Position numbers and translations under genes: made by a program
In this document: piece by piece, positions 25,713 through 33,613 of the stretch
Position numbering within the stretch: the stretch's first letter is position 1
How the letters are laid out: every line of letters starts with the position of its first letter
From: Treponema sp.
GTDB lineage: Bacteria > Spirochaetota > Spirochaetia > Treponematales > Treponemataceae
Direction of reading: 5' to 3'
Assembly: GCA_012520945.1 (NCBI GenBank)
Contig: JAAYNH010000008.1
Span: forward strand, 1-39,501
Length of the DNA stretch: 39,501 nt
The notes under the pieces: model-generated
What the model was told of the DNA's origin: nothing
The model's database searches: none
Seen by the model: only the letters and a program-made list of their open reading frames with translations

Positions 25713-27491
25713 ATGACTAAAAGTTTTGTTGTTAAAACAATTTTGGCGATGTTACTAATTGTAACATTTGTATTTAGCGGTTGTAAATTAATTGAAAATG
25801 ATGAACTGTACGCTTTTCAAACAGAAGATAGTCGTGCAACAATTACGGGTATTTCATCATTATATTCAAATGATTTAACGCATGGAACATATACTTCAAG
25901 TTTTTCAAAAGGTAATTATAAAATTTATGCAACTTCTTCAAAAAAAGTTACTGTTCCGTATTCAAGTGCAAGTCTTGAAGGTAAAAGTTTTACTCAAAGC
26001 TTGAATCTTGGTGGTGGCGGTAGTGTTGGTTCATATCGTTGTGTTGAATTTTCAACAGGCGGTAAAGCTACTATTACTGTTTTTGCAAAAGGAGCTAGTG
26101 GTCGTTATTTGGCAATTTATAATTCAAGCAAAAGCCAGCTTGATAAGAAAAATACATCATCATCTATTGCAAAATATACTTTTACGGTTTCTTCTTCCGG
26201 CACATATACTTTAATGTCTACCGGTTCTGCAATTGAGATTTTCTATATTAAAACAGATGCAAGCGGTACAAGTAGTTCATCATCAAGCTCAAGTTCATCA
26301 TCAAGTTCAAGTTCATCAAGCGGTTCAACAGCCGGTTCCGGTACAATTTCAATTAATGACAGACCTGTAGGTTTTGCAAGTGTTTCTAAGCCGTCAAATT
26401 CAGTTACAGTTTCAAGTCGTTCAGATTTGATTAATTATGCAAAAAAAGGCGGATACATTATTTACGTAAATGGCATGATTGATATGTCAGACGGATATCT
26501 TCCTTCAAGTGGCGGTGGCGGAAGTTCAAAATTAGATGCATTAGTTAAATCAAATACATCCGGTAAATATTCTTCATATACAGCTTTCCGTGATGCATAT
26601 GCAAAAGGTTGTTCAACTTCAACAGATGATAAATCTTCGTCAAGTCCTTCAAGTTCATTAGGTAAATATCTTTGGGCTTGTAATAAAGCATATGGTGATA
26701 TTATCAAATTGAATGTTGCTTCAAATACGTGGATTATTGGTAAAAGCTCATCATCCGGTATCAAAGGCGGTATGGTTAATATTTCAAGTGTTTCAAATGT
26801 TGCTATTCGTAATCTTATTATTCAAGATGGTTATGATCCATTCCCACATCATGAAAAAAATGATGGTTACAATTCACAATGGGATAATCTTCTTATACAA
26901 GGTACATCACAAAATATTTGGATTGACCATTGTACATTCAGAGACACAATGGGTGTAATAAATGTTAAAACCGGTGGTTCAACAACTGAAAAATGGCAAA
27001 CATATGATGGTTTGTGCGATATGAAAGGTTCAATTAAGAATATCGTTATTTCATACTGTAAGTTTATGGACCATGATAAAACAATGTTAATTGGTTCAAG
27101 CGACAGTGACGGATCAAATTCAACAAGAACAATTACAGTGCACCATAACTATTTTTATAACTGTGGACAACGTTTACCAATGGTTCGTAACACAAAATTA
27201 CACTTGTTTGGAAACTACTATGATTCATCAAGTCCGCGTTATGCAAACCAGTATGCTTGTGGCGTTCGTAAAAATGCTTTGATTGTGTCCGAAAAGAATT
27301 ATTTTGGAAAAGGTATCAAATATAGTTTCAAAGATAGCTATGGAAAGCTTTATTCAAGCGGTGATGTTGATAATTCCAGTGGTGGATGCAAAACTTCTAA
27401 GAGTTCATCAAAACCGTTTAGCGTTTCATATAGTTATTCTGCAAACTATAATAATGCTAAGTCATATGCAGGAACTGGTACTTTGAAGTAG
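25713..27491 (+). CDS. lipoprotein pectate lyase, family PL1, with N-terminal carbohydrate-binding-like module
   Basis: A 592-residue lipoprotein (lipobox FSGC, Cys24). The ATG at 25713 stands five bases after GGAGGTG, so I prefer it to the GTG at 25707 that overlaps the ribosome site. A beta module (about residues 45-180) is homologous to the two modules in the larger lyase: SFTQSLNLGGGGS, GRYLAIYNS, GTYTLMSTGSAIEIFYI. A polyserine linker follows, then the PL1 lyase (about 215-592). Family residues are NIWIDHCTF (D405), DGLCDMKGS, FMDHDKTMLIGSSDSD and QRLPMVR (R487, R492), the catalytic-arginine motif. It should cut polygalacturonate at the cell surface and act together with the larger enzyme. 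Confidence 0.94.
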   Translation: MTKSFVVKTILAMLLIVTFVFSGCKLIENDELYAFQTEDSRATITGISSLYSNDLTHGTYTSSFSKGNYKIYATSSKKVTVPYSSASLEGKSFTQSLNLGGGGSVGSYRCVEFSTGGKATITVFAKGASGRYLAIYNSSKSQLDKKNTSSSIAKYTFTVSSSGTYTLMSTGSAIEIFYIKTDASGTSSSSSSSSSSSSSSSSSGSTAGSGTISINDRPVGFASVSKPSNSVTVSSRSDLINYAKKGGYIIYVNGMIDMSDGYLPSSGGGGSSKLDALVKSNTSGKYSSYTAFRDAYAKGCSTSTDDKSSSSPSSSLGKYLWACNKAYGDIIKLNVASNTWIIGKSSSSGIKGGMVNISSVSNVAIRNLIIQDGYDPFPHHEKNDGYNSQWDNLLIQGTSQNIWIDHCTFRDTMGVINVKTGGSTTEKWQTYDGLCDMKGSIKNIVISYCKFMDHDKTMLIGSSDSDGSNSTRTITVHHNYFYNCGQRLPMVRNTKLHLFGNYYDSSSPRYANQYACGVRKNALIVSEKNYFGKGIKYSFKDSYGKLYSSGDVDNSSGGCKTSKSSSKPFSVSYSYSANYNNAKSYAGTGTLK

Positions 27492-27517
27492 TGATTTAAT
27501 TTTCGCATATTAAATAA

Positions 27518-27552
27518 AAAAAGCTCGTGAGTAAAAACTTGCGAGCTTTTCT
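27518..27552 (+). terminator. terminator of the second pectate lyase
   Basis: Bases 27519-27532 pair with 27537-27550 (14 pairs including two G-T, loop AAAA), ending in TTTT. Confidence 0.88.
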
Positions 27553-27565
27553 AGTTTGTGATAGC

Positions 27566-27609
27566 ACAAAAAAAAGCACATGAGTCAAAAAATTGAATTA
27601 ATGTGCTTA
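27566..27609 (-). terminator. terminator of the HU gene
   Basis: AAGCACAT (27574-27581) pairs with ATGTGCTT (27601-27608). On the minus strand the stem is followed by a T run. It lies 21 bases beyond the HU stop. Confidence 0.8.
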
Positions 27610-27629
27610 TAATGATTGTAGGAAAAAAA

Positions 27630-27914
27630 TTATTTTTTTACTTTATTAACCATGTCTTTAAGGGCTTTTCCGGCTTTAAATTTAGGTGATTTTGAAGCTT
27701 TAATTTTAATTTCTTCACCTGTTAAAGGATTGCGACCCATACGTGCGGAGCGTGATGAAATATCAAATGTTCCAAATCCAATGAGTTGAACACTTTCTCC
27801 CTTTGTAAGTGTCTTTGAAACAACATTTATAAAGGCTTTTAAGGTAGCTTCCGTATCTTTTTTTGTTAAGCCGGTTTCTTTTGCCATTGCATCAATAAGT
27901 TCTGATTTGTTCAT
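27630..27914 (-). CDS. HU-family nucleoid DNA-binding protein
   Basis: A 94-residue basic protein that bends and compacts DNA as a dimer. It has the helical N-terminus MNKSELIDAMAKETGLTKKD, the core GFGTFDISSRSARMGRNP with the DNA-contacting arm around GRNPLTGEEIKI, and FKAGKALKDMVNKV at the end. Length and motif fit HU/IHF exactly; HU rather than IHF is the more likely assignment because spirochaetes usually carry a single homodimeric form. AGGGGAT lies before the ATG. A -10 of TATACT is at 27961-27956 without a good -35. Confidence 0.94.
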   Translation of the reverse strand: MNKSELIDAMAKETGLTKKDTEATLKAFINVVSKTLTKGESVQLIGFGTFDISSRSARMGRNPLTGEEIKIKASKSPKFKAGKALKDMVNKVKK

Positions 27915-27965
27915 TTTAAGAATAATCCCCTTTAATTTAATTCATTTGTAACATTAGTATAACAT

Positions 27966-27982
27966 ATAATCATTCTCATTAC
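27966..27982. promoter_or_regulatory. possible Fur-like operator between HU and the NifU/GGGtGRT operon
   Basis: On the minus strand AATGAGAATGATTAT resembles stacked NATWAT-type Fur half-sites. It lies over the -35 region of HU and about 55 bases upstream of the -10 of the iron-sulfur-linked operon. This is a resemblance by eye only. Confidence 0.3.
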
Positions 27983-28035
27983 TAGTTTTTTTTTGTGATT
28001 TTATACATTCTATAGCAATTTTTTTTATTTTTCGT

Positions 28036-28041
28036 TATACT
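28036..28041 (+). promoter_or_regulatory. -10 element of the NifU-like/GGGtGRT operon
   Basis: TATACT, with a weak TAGCAA 17 bases upstream (28013-28018). The start near 28048 gives a leader of about 38 bases carrying AGGAG. Confidence 0.45.
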
Positions 28042-28085
28042 GTTTTAAAATTATTAATCAGAATAATTATTTTTAGGAGTAAAAG

Positions 28086-28787
28086 ATGGTATACACTTCA
28101 GAAGTGGAACATATGTGTCCATTGGCTAAAGCTACTTATCATGGTCCAGCCCCGATTCCTTCGGAAGGAAAATGGGTTAAAGTTAAAGAAATCAAAGATG
28201 TTTCAGGTTTTACACACGGTGTAGGTTGGTGTGCTCCACAACAAGGTGCCTGTAAACTTACATTAAATGTAAAAGATGGCATCATTGAAGAAGCACTTGT
28301 TGAAACACTTGGTTGTTCCGGTATGACCCATTCAGCTGCAATGGCAAGTGAAATTCTTATTGGAAAGACTTTGCTTGAAGCATTAAATACAGATCTTGTT
28401 TGTGATGCTATTAATACTGCAATGCGTGAGCTTTTTTTACAAATTGTTTATGGACGTACGCAATCCGCTTTTTCAGAAGGTGGTCTTTCAATAGGAGCTT
28501 CATTGGAGGACTTAGGAAAGGGACTTCGCAGTCAAGTAGGAACAATATTTGCTACAAAAGCAAAAGGTCCTCGTTATTTGGAAATGGCTGAAGGATATGT
28601 TGAAAAAGTTGCAGTTGATGCAGATGGTGCAATTATTGGATATAAATTTATTCATTTTGGAAGAATGATGGATTTTATTAAAAAGGGTGATGATCCTGCA
28701 ACTGCAATGGATAAATCTCGTGGTTCTTACGGTCGTACAACTGAAGAAGACGGCGCTGTAAAATTAATTGACCCACGTCATGAATAA
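28086..28787 (+). CDS. NifU-like iron-sulfur scaffold-type protein paired with GGGtGRT protein
   Basis: A 233-residue protein with a NifU/IscU-like N-terminal half. Conserved cysteines are C11, C49 and C56 (GWCAPQQGACKL) and C77 in ETLGCSGMTHSAAMASE, which corresponds to the GC-x-x-S motif of the scaffold family. A further cysteine sits in DLVCDAIN. The C-terminal half (EGYVEKVAVDADGAIIGYKFIHFGRMMDFI) is specific to this subfamily. It is always, as far as I know, found beside the GGGtGRT gene, as here, with 17 bases between the two. AGGAG precedes the ATG. A role in binding or delivering an iron-sulfur cluster is inferred from the cysteines. Confidence 0.82.
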   Translation: MVYTSEVEHMCPLAKATYHGPAPIPSEGKWVKVKEIKDVSGFTHGVGWCAPQQGACKLTLNVKDGIIEEALVETLGCSGMTHSAAMASEILIGKTLLEALNTDLVCDAINTAMRELFLQIVYGRTQSAFSEGGLSIGASLEDLGKGLRSQVGTIFATKAKGPRYLEMAEGYVEKVAVDADGAIIGYKFIHFGRMMDFIKKGDDPATAMDKSRGSYGRTTEEDGAVKLIDPRHE

Positions 28788-28804
28788 TACGGAGGAAAAC
28801 GAAA

Positions 28805-29812
28805 ATGGCAGAAATTAAATTTGAAAGCTACGAACGCCGTATTGATAAAGTTCTTGCAGCACTTAAAGAAAACGGCATTTCATCAATTAAAGAAGCAAAA
28901 GAAATCTGTGATAAAGCAGGTATCGATCCATATAAAATTGTTGAGGAAACACAACCAATTTGTTTTGAAAATGCAAAATGGGCATACGTTTGTGGAGCTG
29001 CAATTGCAATTAAAAAGGGTTGTACAAATGCTGCAGATGCAGCTGAAGCAATCGGAATTGGATTACAATCATTTTGTATACCCGGCTCTGTAGCCGATGA
29101 TCGTAAAGTTGGTATTGGACATGGAAAATTGGCTGCACGTCTTTTGCGTGAAGAAACAAAATGTTTTGCTTTTTTAGCCGGACATGAATCATTTGCTGCA
29201 GCTGAAGGTGCTATAAAAATTGCACAAAAAGCCGATCAAGTACGTAAAGAACCATTGCGTTGCATTTTAAACGGACTTGGAAAAGATGCTGCACAAATTA
29301 TTAGTCGCATTAACGGCTTTACATATGTTCAAACTGAATTTGATTATTTTACAGGTGAGCTTAAAATTATTAAAGAAATTCCTTATTCAAAAGGTGATCG
29401 TGCAAAAGTAAAATGTTATGGTTCGGATGATGTTCGCGAAGGTGTTGCAGTAATGTGGCATGAAGGAGTTGACGTTTCAATCACAGGGAACTCTACAAAT
29501 CCAACACGTTTTCAACATCCTGTTGCAGGAACATATAAAAAAGAATGTGTAGAAAAAGGAAAAAAATATTTTTCTGTAGCTTCCGGAGGTGGAACAGGAC
29601 GTACATTGCACCCGGATAATATGGCTGCCGGTCCTGCTTCTTACGGTATGACCGACACAATGGGACGTATGCATTCAGATGCACAATTTGCAGGTTCTTC
29701 ATCAGTACCGGCTCACGTTGAGATGATGGGTTTTTTGGGAATCGGTAACAATCCAATGGTTGGTGCAACTGTTGCTGTGGCTGTAGATGTTTCAAAAGCC
29801 CTATCAAAATAA
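28805..29812 (+). CDS. GGGtGRT family protein
   Basis: A 335-residue protein of an uncharacterised conserved family named for the motif seen here as SGGGTGRTLHPDN. Other strongly conserved-looking stretches are GLQSFCIPGSVADDRKVGIGHGKLAARLL, NGLGKDAAQIISRINGFTYVQ and the Gly/Ala-rich end (GIGNNPMVGATVAVAVDVSKAL). There is no signal peptide or membrane segment, so it is cytoplasmic. GGAGG is nine bases before the ATG. It forms a two-gene operon with the NifU-like protein and ends at a bidirectional terminator. It is probably a client or partner of that protein; the reaction is unknown. Confidence 0.88.
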   Translation: MAEIKFESYERRIDKVLAALKENGISSIKEAKEICDKAGIDPYKIVEETQPICFENAKWAYVCGAAIAIKKGCTNAADAAEAIGIGLQSFCIPGSVADDRKVGIGHGKLAARLLREETKCFAFLAGHESFAAAEGAIKIAQKADQVRKEPLRCILNGLGKDAAQIISRINGFTYVQTEFDYFTGELKIIKEIPYSKGDRAKVKCYGSDDVREGVAVMWHEGVDVSITGNSTNPTRFQHPVAGTYKKECVEKGKKYFSVASGGGTGRTLHPDNMAAGPASYGMTDTMGRMHSDAQFAGSSSVPAHVEMMGFLGIGNNPMVGATVAVAVDVSKALSK

Positions 29813-29864
29813 TATTTTTACACATTAGTGTTGATCATATTATAGAAGGATTTGAATTAATTGT

Positions 29865-29906
29865 AAAAAAAGTCGGTTTCTTTTTTTAGAAATCGGCTTT
29901 TTTTTA
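29865..29906. terminator. bidirectional terminator between the GGGtGRT operon and the E2-like gene
   Basis: Bases 29869-29880 pair with 29889-29900 (12 pairs, two G-T). T runs follow in both directions. It serves both convergent genes. Confidence 0.88.
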
Positions 29907-30797
29907 GTCAATATCATGAACAATTGTTGTAGGTGGCTCTTCTAAAAGTTCAGGATTTTTTAGATATTTGCGTATTTCATGTAAAGCCGCCGCATAATAA
30001 TGTCCATCACAAATTCTTTCATCCATAGTAATATTTAATTCAAGATAACGAATTTTATGAACGGAACCATCATTTAATATTTCATTTTGTCGACGTATTG
30101 CACTAAATGAAATAAACATCGGAACATTTCCAAAGTCATATAAGTGATGGTAAATTGGTGGAATGCCCAAAGATGCCATAGATGTAATAACTAGAGAACC
30201 GTGAAAAGGACTGACATTTAGTAAAAATTTTGGTAGCCATCCATGATAATCAAGCCATATTAAAAATTTTATAATAGCTTTAAGCATAAATCTGGGAATA
30301 AAACCTAAAAATTTTGCTACAAAATCAAAGGCGTTATTTTCTTCTGTATTTGAATCTTTAAATTCATCAATTTTTTCGTTAAATTGAGTATAAACATCGT
30401 GCAACGTTGCATTTTGATTAAAAATAAATTTCATCATTGTTTCAGGTGCATCTATTTTAAGTTCTTTTTTTACTGCCATAATAATTTCAATGTTATGACG
30501 AGCAAAAATTCTAAGTCCACTTAAAAAACGATTAATTCCCGGTTTTTGTGATACTGCACGAATGTATGCTGCGATTAAAATATGCATTGCACTTAGTCCA
30601 TGCATTCCATCAGCTCTTTTTTTGTGAATATATTTGTCAATTTTATTCATAGGAATGGAATCTTTAAAATAGTTTGATGCACCTATTCTTGTTGGCATTA
30701 TAAATGGTCCTACAATGGAGATAGGGTCAATTGTTCGAAGTCTGCGTCCGTCGCTACGGTCACCAAAACGCTTTTTGTGTTTTATAGTGCTGTTCAT
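29904..30797 (-). CDS. stand-alone 2-oxoacid dehydrogenase E2-type acyltransferase-like protein
   Basis: A 297-residue protein that has the catalytic-domain fold of E2 acyltransferases but no lipoyl domain and no subunit-binding domain. Family features include the segment GLSAMHILIAAYIRAVSQKPGINRFL and the C-terminal DERICDGHYYAAALHEIRKYL. In true E2 enzymes the second motif is DHRxxDG, with the histidine as catalytic base. Here it is glutamate (E260, codon GAA), with a histidine only at 266. No pyruvate dehydrogenase genes lie nearby. The promoter ends six bases before the ATG, so the mRNA is predicted to be leaderless. The enzyme activity and substrate are unknown. Confidence 0.75.
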   Translation of the reverse strand: MNSTIKHKKRFGDRSDGRRLRTIDPISIVGPFIMPTRIGASNYFKDSIPMNKIDKYIHKKRADGMHGLSAMHILIAAYIRAVSQKPGINRFLSGLRIFARHNIEIIMAVKKELKIDAPETMMKFIFNQNATLHDVYTQFNEKIDEFKDSNTEENNAFDFVAKFLGFIPRFMLKAIIKFLIWLDYHGWLPKFLLNVSPFHGSLVITSMASLGIPPIYHHLYDFGNVPMFISFSAIRRQNEILNDGSVHKIRYLELNITMDERICDGHYYAAALHEIRKYLKNPELLEEPPTTIVHDID

Positions 30798-30803
30798 TTA
30801 TAT

Positions 30804-30833
30804 ATTATATATTGAGAATACTGAAAATGTCAA
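30804..30833 (-). promoter_or_regulatory. promoter of the E2-like gene, predicted leaderless
   Basis: Minus strand: TTGACA (30833-30828), 18 bases, TATAAT (30809-30804), six bases, ATG at 30797. Both hexamers are perfect and no Shine-Dalgarno sequence can fit. Confidence 0.85.
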
Positions 30834-30856
30834 TTTTTTTATAAAAACTTATGTCA

Positions 30857-30885
30857 TTGTATTTTTTTATCAATGCATATATAAT
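30857..30885 (+). promoter_or_regulatory. promoter of argH, predicted leaderless
   Basis: TTGTAT (30857-30862), 17 bases, TATAAT (30880-30885), seven bases, ATG at 30893. The same -35 and -10 pair drives the FN3 operon. Confidence 0.75.
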
Positions 30886-30892
30886 ATGCTTC

Positions 30893-32305
30893 ATGAATAA
30901 GAAAAAAAATGCTTTAGATGGTGGAAATCATGCTGCTTTATGGCATGGAAGATTTACAGAAGGACCGGATGCTGAAGCTATAGCTTTTGAAACTTCTATT
31001 TATGTTGATTCAAGAATGGCATTTGATGATATTGCCGGTAGTATAGCACATGCAAAAATGCTTGGTGAAATGAAAATCATATCCCGTGATGAAGCTGAAC
31101 AAATTGTTAATGAGCTGGAAAATATTAGACATGATTTAAAAAATGGAAGTCTTCAAATAAATGAAAGTGCAGAAGATATTCATTCTTTTATAGAAGGTGT
31201 ACTAACGGACAGAATTGGTGAAGCAGGAAAAAAATTACATACAGGACGTAGTAGAAATGATCAAATTGCATTGGATGAACGATTGTGGTTGCGTCGTGCA
31301 ATTCCGGATTTACAAAAACGCATTCATACATTAATTAAAACATTAACTGAAATTGCTGAAAATCATACTGAAAGTTTGCTTAGCGGTTATACTCATTTAC
31401 AAAGGGCACAACCTGTAACATTAGCTCATCATTTGTGTGCATGGTGCTGGATGCTAGTTCGCGACTATGAACGTTTTAGTGATGCATTGAAACGTATCGA
31501 TTTATCTCCGTTAGGAAGTGGTGCGTTGGCAGGAAGTACGTTACCGCTAAATCGTGAAATGGTTGCTTCATTTTTAAGTTTTTCCGGTGTAACACAAAAT
31601 TCTTTAGATAGTGTTTCTGATAGAGATTATTTCCTTGAGATGAGTTCTGCATTGGCAATTTTACAAACTCATTTATCACGTTTTTGTGAAGAAATTGTTT
31701 TGTGGAGTACAGAAGAATTTAAATTTATAGATTTGTCGGAAAAATGGTCTACAGGTTCAAGTATTATGCCACAAAAGAAAAATCCTGATTTTGCAGAATT
31801 AATTCGTGGGCGTACAGGAAAAGTTTATGGTAACATGGTCGCACTTTTTACTATGATAAAAGCTTTGCCACTTTCATATAATCGTGATTTACAAGAAGAC
31901 AAGTCTTCATTTTTTGATGCATATGATACTGTCTATTCTTGTCTTGGTATTTTTATCCATATGATCGGTAGTACGAAGTGGAATGTTGATAAAATGGCTG
32001 CATCTTGTTTTGGTGGATATGCTAATGCAACTGACTTGGCTGATTATGTTGTAAGAAAAGGAATGCCATTTAGAACTGCACATGGAGTAGCAGCTCGATT
32101 AGTGCGTAAAGCTATTGAAAAAAAATGTAACTTGGAAGATTTATCTTTAGAAGAAATGAAAAGTGAAAGTGATTTAATTGAAGAAGATATTTTTGACATG
32201 ATTAGTCCGCGAGCTTGCATGGAAGGAAGAAAAACTACAGGTGGTCCAAGCCCGAATTGTGTTAAAGAACAAATTAAACAATTGAAAAACTTTGTGAAAA
32301 AATAA
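30893..32305 (+). CDS. argH: argininosuccinate lyase
   Basis: A 470-residue enzyme that splits argininosuccinate into arginine and fumarate. The family signature GSSIMPQKKNPD (around residue 288) is intact, as are LHTGRSRNDQIA, SGYTHLQRAQPVTLAHH and SVSDRDYFLE. I use the ATG at 30893 (MNKKKNALDGG). An in-frame ATG at 30851 lies upstream of the -35 hexamer and adds 14 residues unlike the family. No other arginine gene is in the window, so it is an isolated locus here. It is followed after 15 bases by the cyclase gene. Confidence 0.95.
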   Translation: MNKKKNALDGGNHAALWHGRFTEGPDAEAIAFETSIYVDSRMAFDDIAGSIAHAKMLGEMKIISRDEAEQIVNELENIRHDLKNGSLQINESAEDIHSFIEGVLTDRIGEAGKKLHTGRSRNDQIALDERLWLRRAIPDLQKRIHTLIKTLTEIAENHTESLLSGYTHLQRAQPVTLAHHLCAWCWMLVRDYERFSDALKRIDLSPLGSGALAGSTLPLNREMVASFLSFSGVTQNSLDSVSDRDYFLEMSSALAILQTHLSRFCEEIVLWSTEEFKFIDLSEKWSTGSSIMPQKKNPDFAELIRGRTGKVYGNMVALFTMIKALPLSYNRDLQEDKSSFFDAYDTVYSCLGIFIHMIGSTKWNVDKMAASCFGGYANATDLADYVVRKGMPFRTAHGVAARLVRKAIEKKCNLEDLSLEEMKSESDLIEEDIFDMISPRACMEGRKTTGGPSPNCVKEQIKQLKNFVKK

Positions 32306-32320
32306 ATTATAAAGAATTTT

Positions 32321-33595
32321 ATGAAAAAAATATTTTTTTTATTTTCCATAATTTTATTTATCCTAATAGTTTTGTGTTTTATTTATATTGTTAGGATTTT
32401 GCCTCAACACTTGCTACCTTTTAGTTCAGGATTAATTTTTCTTTTTGTTGCATTTTACTTTTCCGGCATTTTTTTTGTAACATATGTTTCAGACAAAGAT
32501 AATAAATTTATTAGAAAAGAAAATTTTGATGACTTGGAATTAATTTTACTTAGTTTAAATTTCGAAAAAGACATATGCATTGAAACGGCAAAATGGATTT
32601 TTCAATATTTAGTTTTAGATTACGTTTGTTTTTCCGGAGTGGCAATTTATTTTTCCGGTAAAAAACAATTTGAAGATGAAGTTCTTGAGCGGATAAAAAA
32701 TTATAACAAAAAATTAAACGATAAAGAAATTGTTAGTTTTATAAATAATTCATTTGTAATAGGATTTAAAACTTCACCTGAAGAAAGTGCAAAATTATTT
32801 TTTAAAGTTTCGGATTTTTATTCAAATTATCAAATATTACAAATAAAAAAACTTTTTATTCCGATTACTCGAATTTTAACAAAAGCATTTTTTTCAATAA
32901 ATTCAATAACTGCAAACAAGGAAAAAAATCAATTACATTATGCTTTTTCTAGATATGTTTCACCTGAGGTTGTAAATCAACTCGTTCATGATCCAAATAT
33001 GTTACACGTTGGCGGAAAAAATAAAAATCTTTCCGTTATTTTTACTGACTTAAATAACTTTACTATTCTTTCAGATTCTATGGAGCCTGAAAAATTAGTT
33101 CGTGTTTTAAATATGTATTTAAATGAAATGAGTGAAGTAATAATTGCTTTAGGTGGCACAATTGATAAATTTGATGGGGACGCTATTTTAGCTTTTTTTG
33201 GTGCTCCAACTGATATGGAAAATCATGCACAACTTTGTTGTCGTGCAGCATTACGTATGAAAAAAATGGAACAAATTTTAAATGAACAACTACTACATGA
33301 AAAAATGATAAAACTTCCTTTGATAACACGCATGGGTATTAATACAGGAAATATGATTGTTGGAAATATAGGTTCGTTAAAAAGATTAGATTATACAGTT
33401 ATAGGTAGGAATGTTAATATTGCTTCACGTATTGTAAATGAAAATAAAAAATACGGAACAAGTATTTTAGTTAGTGAATCAACATGGAATTTAGTAAAAA
33501 ATGATTTTGAAGGACGTTTTGTTGATACGGTTGCATTGCGTGGTGTTCGTAAACACGTTGCAATTTATGAAATATTATCTGAAAAAGGAGAATAA
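32321..33595 (+). CDS. membrane-bound class III adenylate/guanylate cyclase
   Basis: A 424-residue protein with two N-terminal membrane segments (FFLFSIILFILIVLCFIYIV and LIFLFVAFYFSGIFFVTYV). A 170-residue linker without a recognised sensor domain follows, then a class III cyclase domain from about residue 238. The metal-binding aspartates are D243 (FTDLNNFT) and D287 (KFDGDAIL). The DYTVIG … VNIASRI segment gives the base-selecting threonine and the transition-state Asn and Arg. Lys in TIDKF and Thr in DYT favour ATP over GTP. Without a Shine-Dalgarno sequence it probably depends on transcription from argH. A TATAAA stands seven bases before the ATG but lacks a well-placed -35. Confidence 0.9.
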   Translation: MKKIFFLFSIILFILIVLCFIYIVRILPQHLLPFSSGLIFLFVAFYFSGIFFVTYVSDKDNKFIRKENFDDLELILLSLNFEKDICIETAKWIFQYLVLDYVCFSGVAIYFSGKKQFEDEVLERIKNYNKKLNDKEIVSFINNSFVIGFKTSPEESAKLFFKVSDFYSNYQILQIKKLFIPITRILTKAFFSINSITANKEKNQLHYAFSRYVSPEVVNQLVHDPNMLHVGGKNKNLSVIFTDLNNFTILSDSMEPEKLVRVLNMYLNEMSEVIIALGGTIDKFDGDAILAFFGAPTDMENHAQLCCRAALRMKKMEQILNEQLLHEKMIKLPLITRMGINTGNMIVGNIGSLKRLDYTVIGRNVNIASRIVNENKKYGTSILVSESTWNLVKNDFEGRFVDTVALRGVRKHVAIYEILSEKGE

Positions 33596-33613
33596 TAATT
33601 ATTTTACTTTATA

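Noticed and set aside
26270-26335. Short tandem DNA repeat of TCA/AGC-type triplets
   Set aside because: It encodes the polyserine linker of the lyase; low complexity explains it and no CRISPR or regulatory repeat is implied.
30851-30892. ATG at 30851 as start codon of argH
   Set aside because: It lies upstream of the -35 of the only good promoter and adds residues not typical of argininosuccinate lyase.
32282-32321. A further leaderless promoter directly before the adenylate cyclase
   Set aside because: TATAAA stands seven bases before the ATG, but the nearest -35-like TTGAAA is 20 bases away; kept only as a weak possibility.
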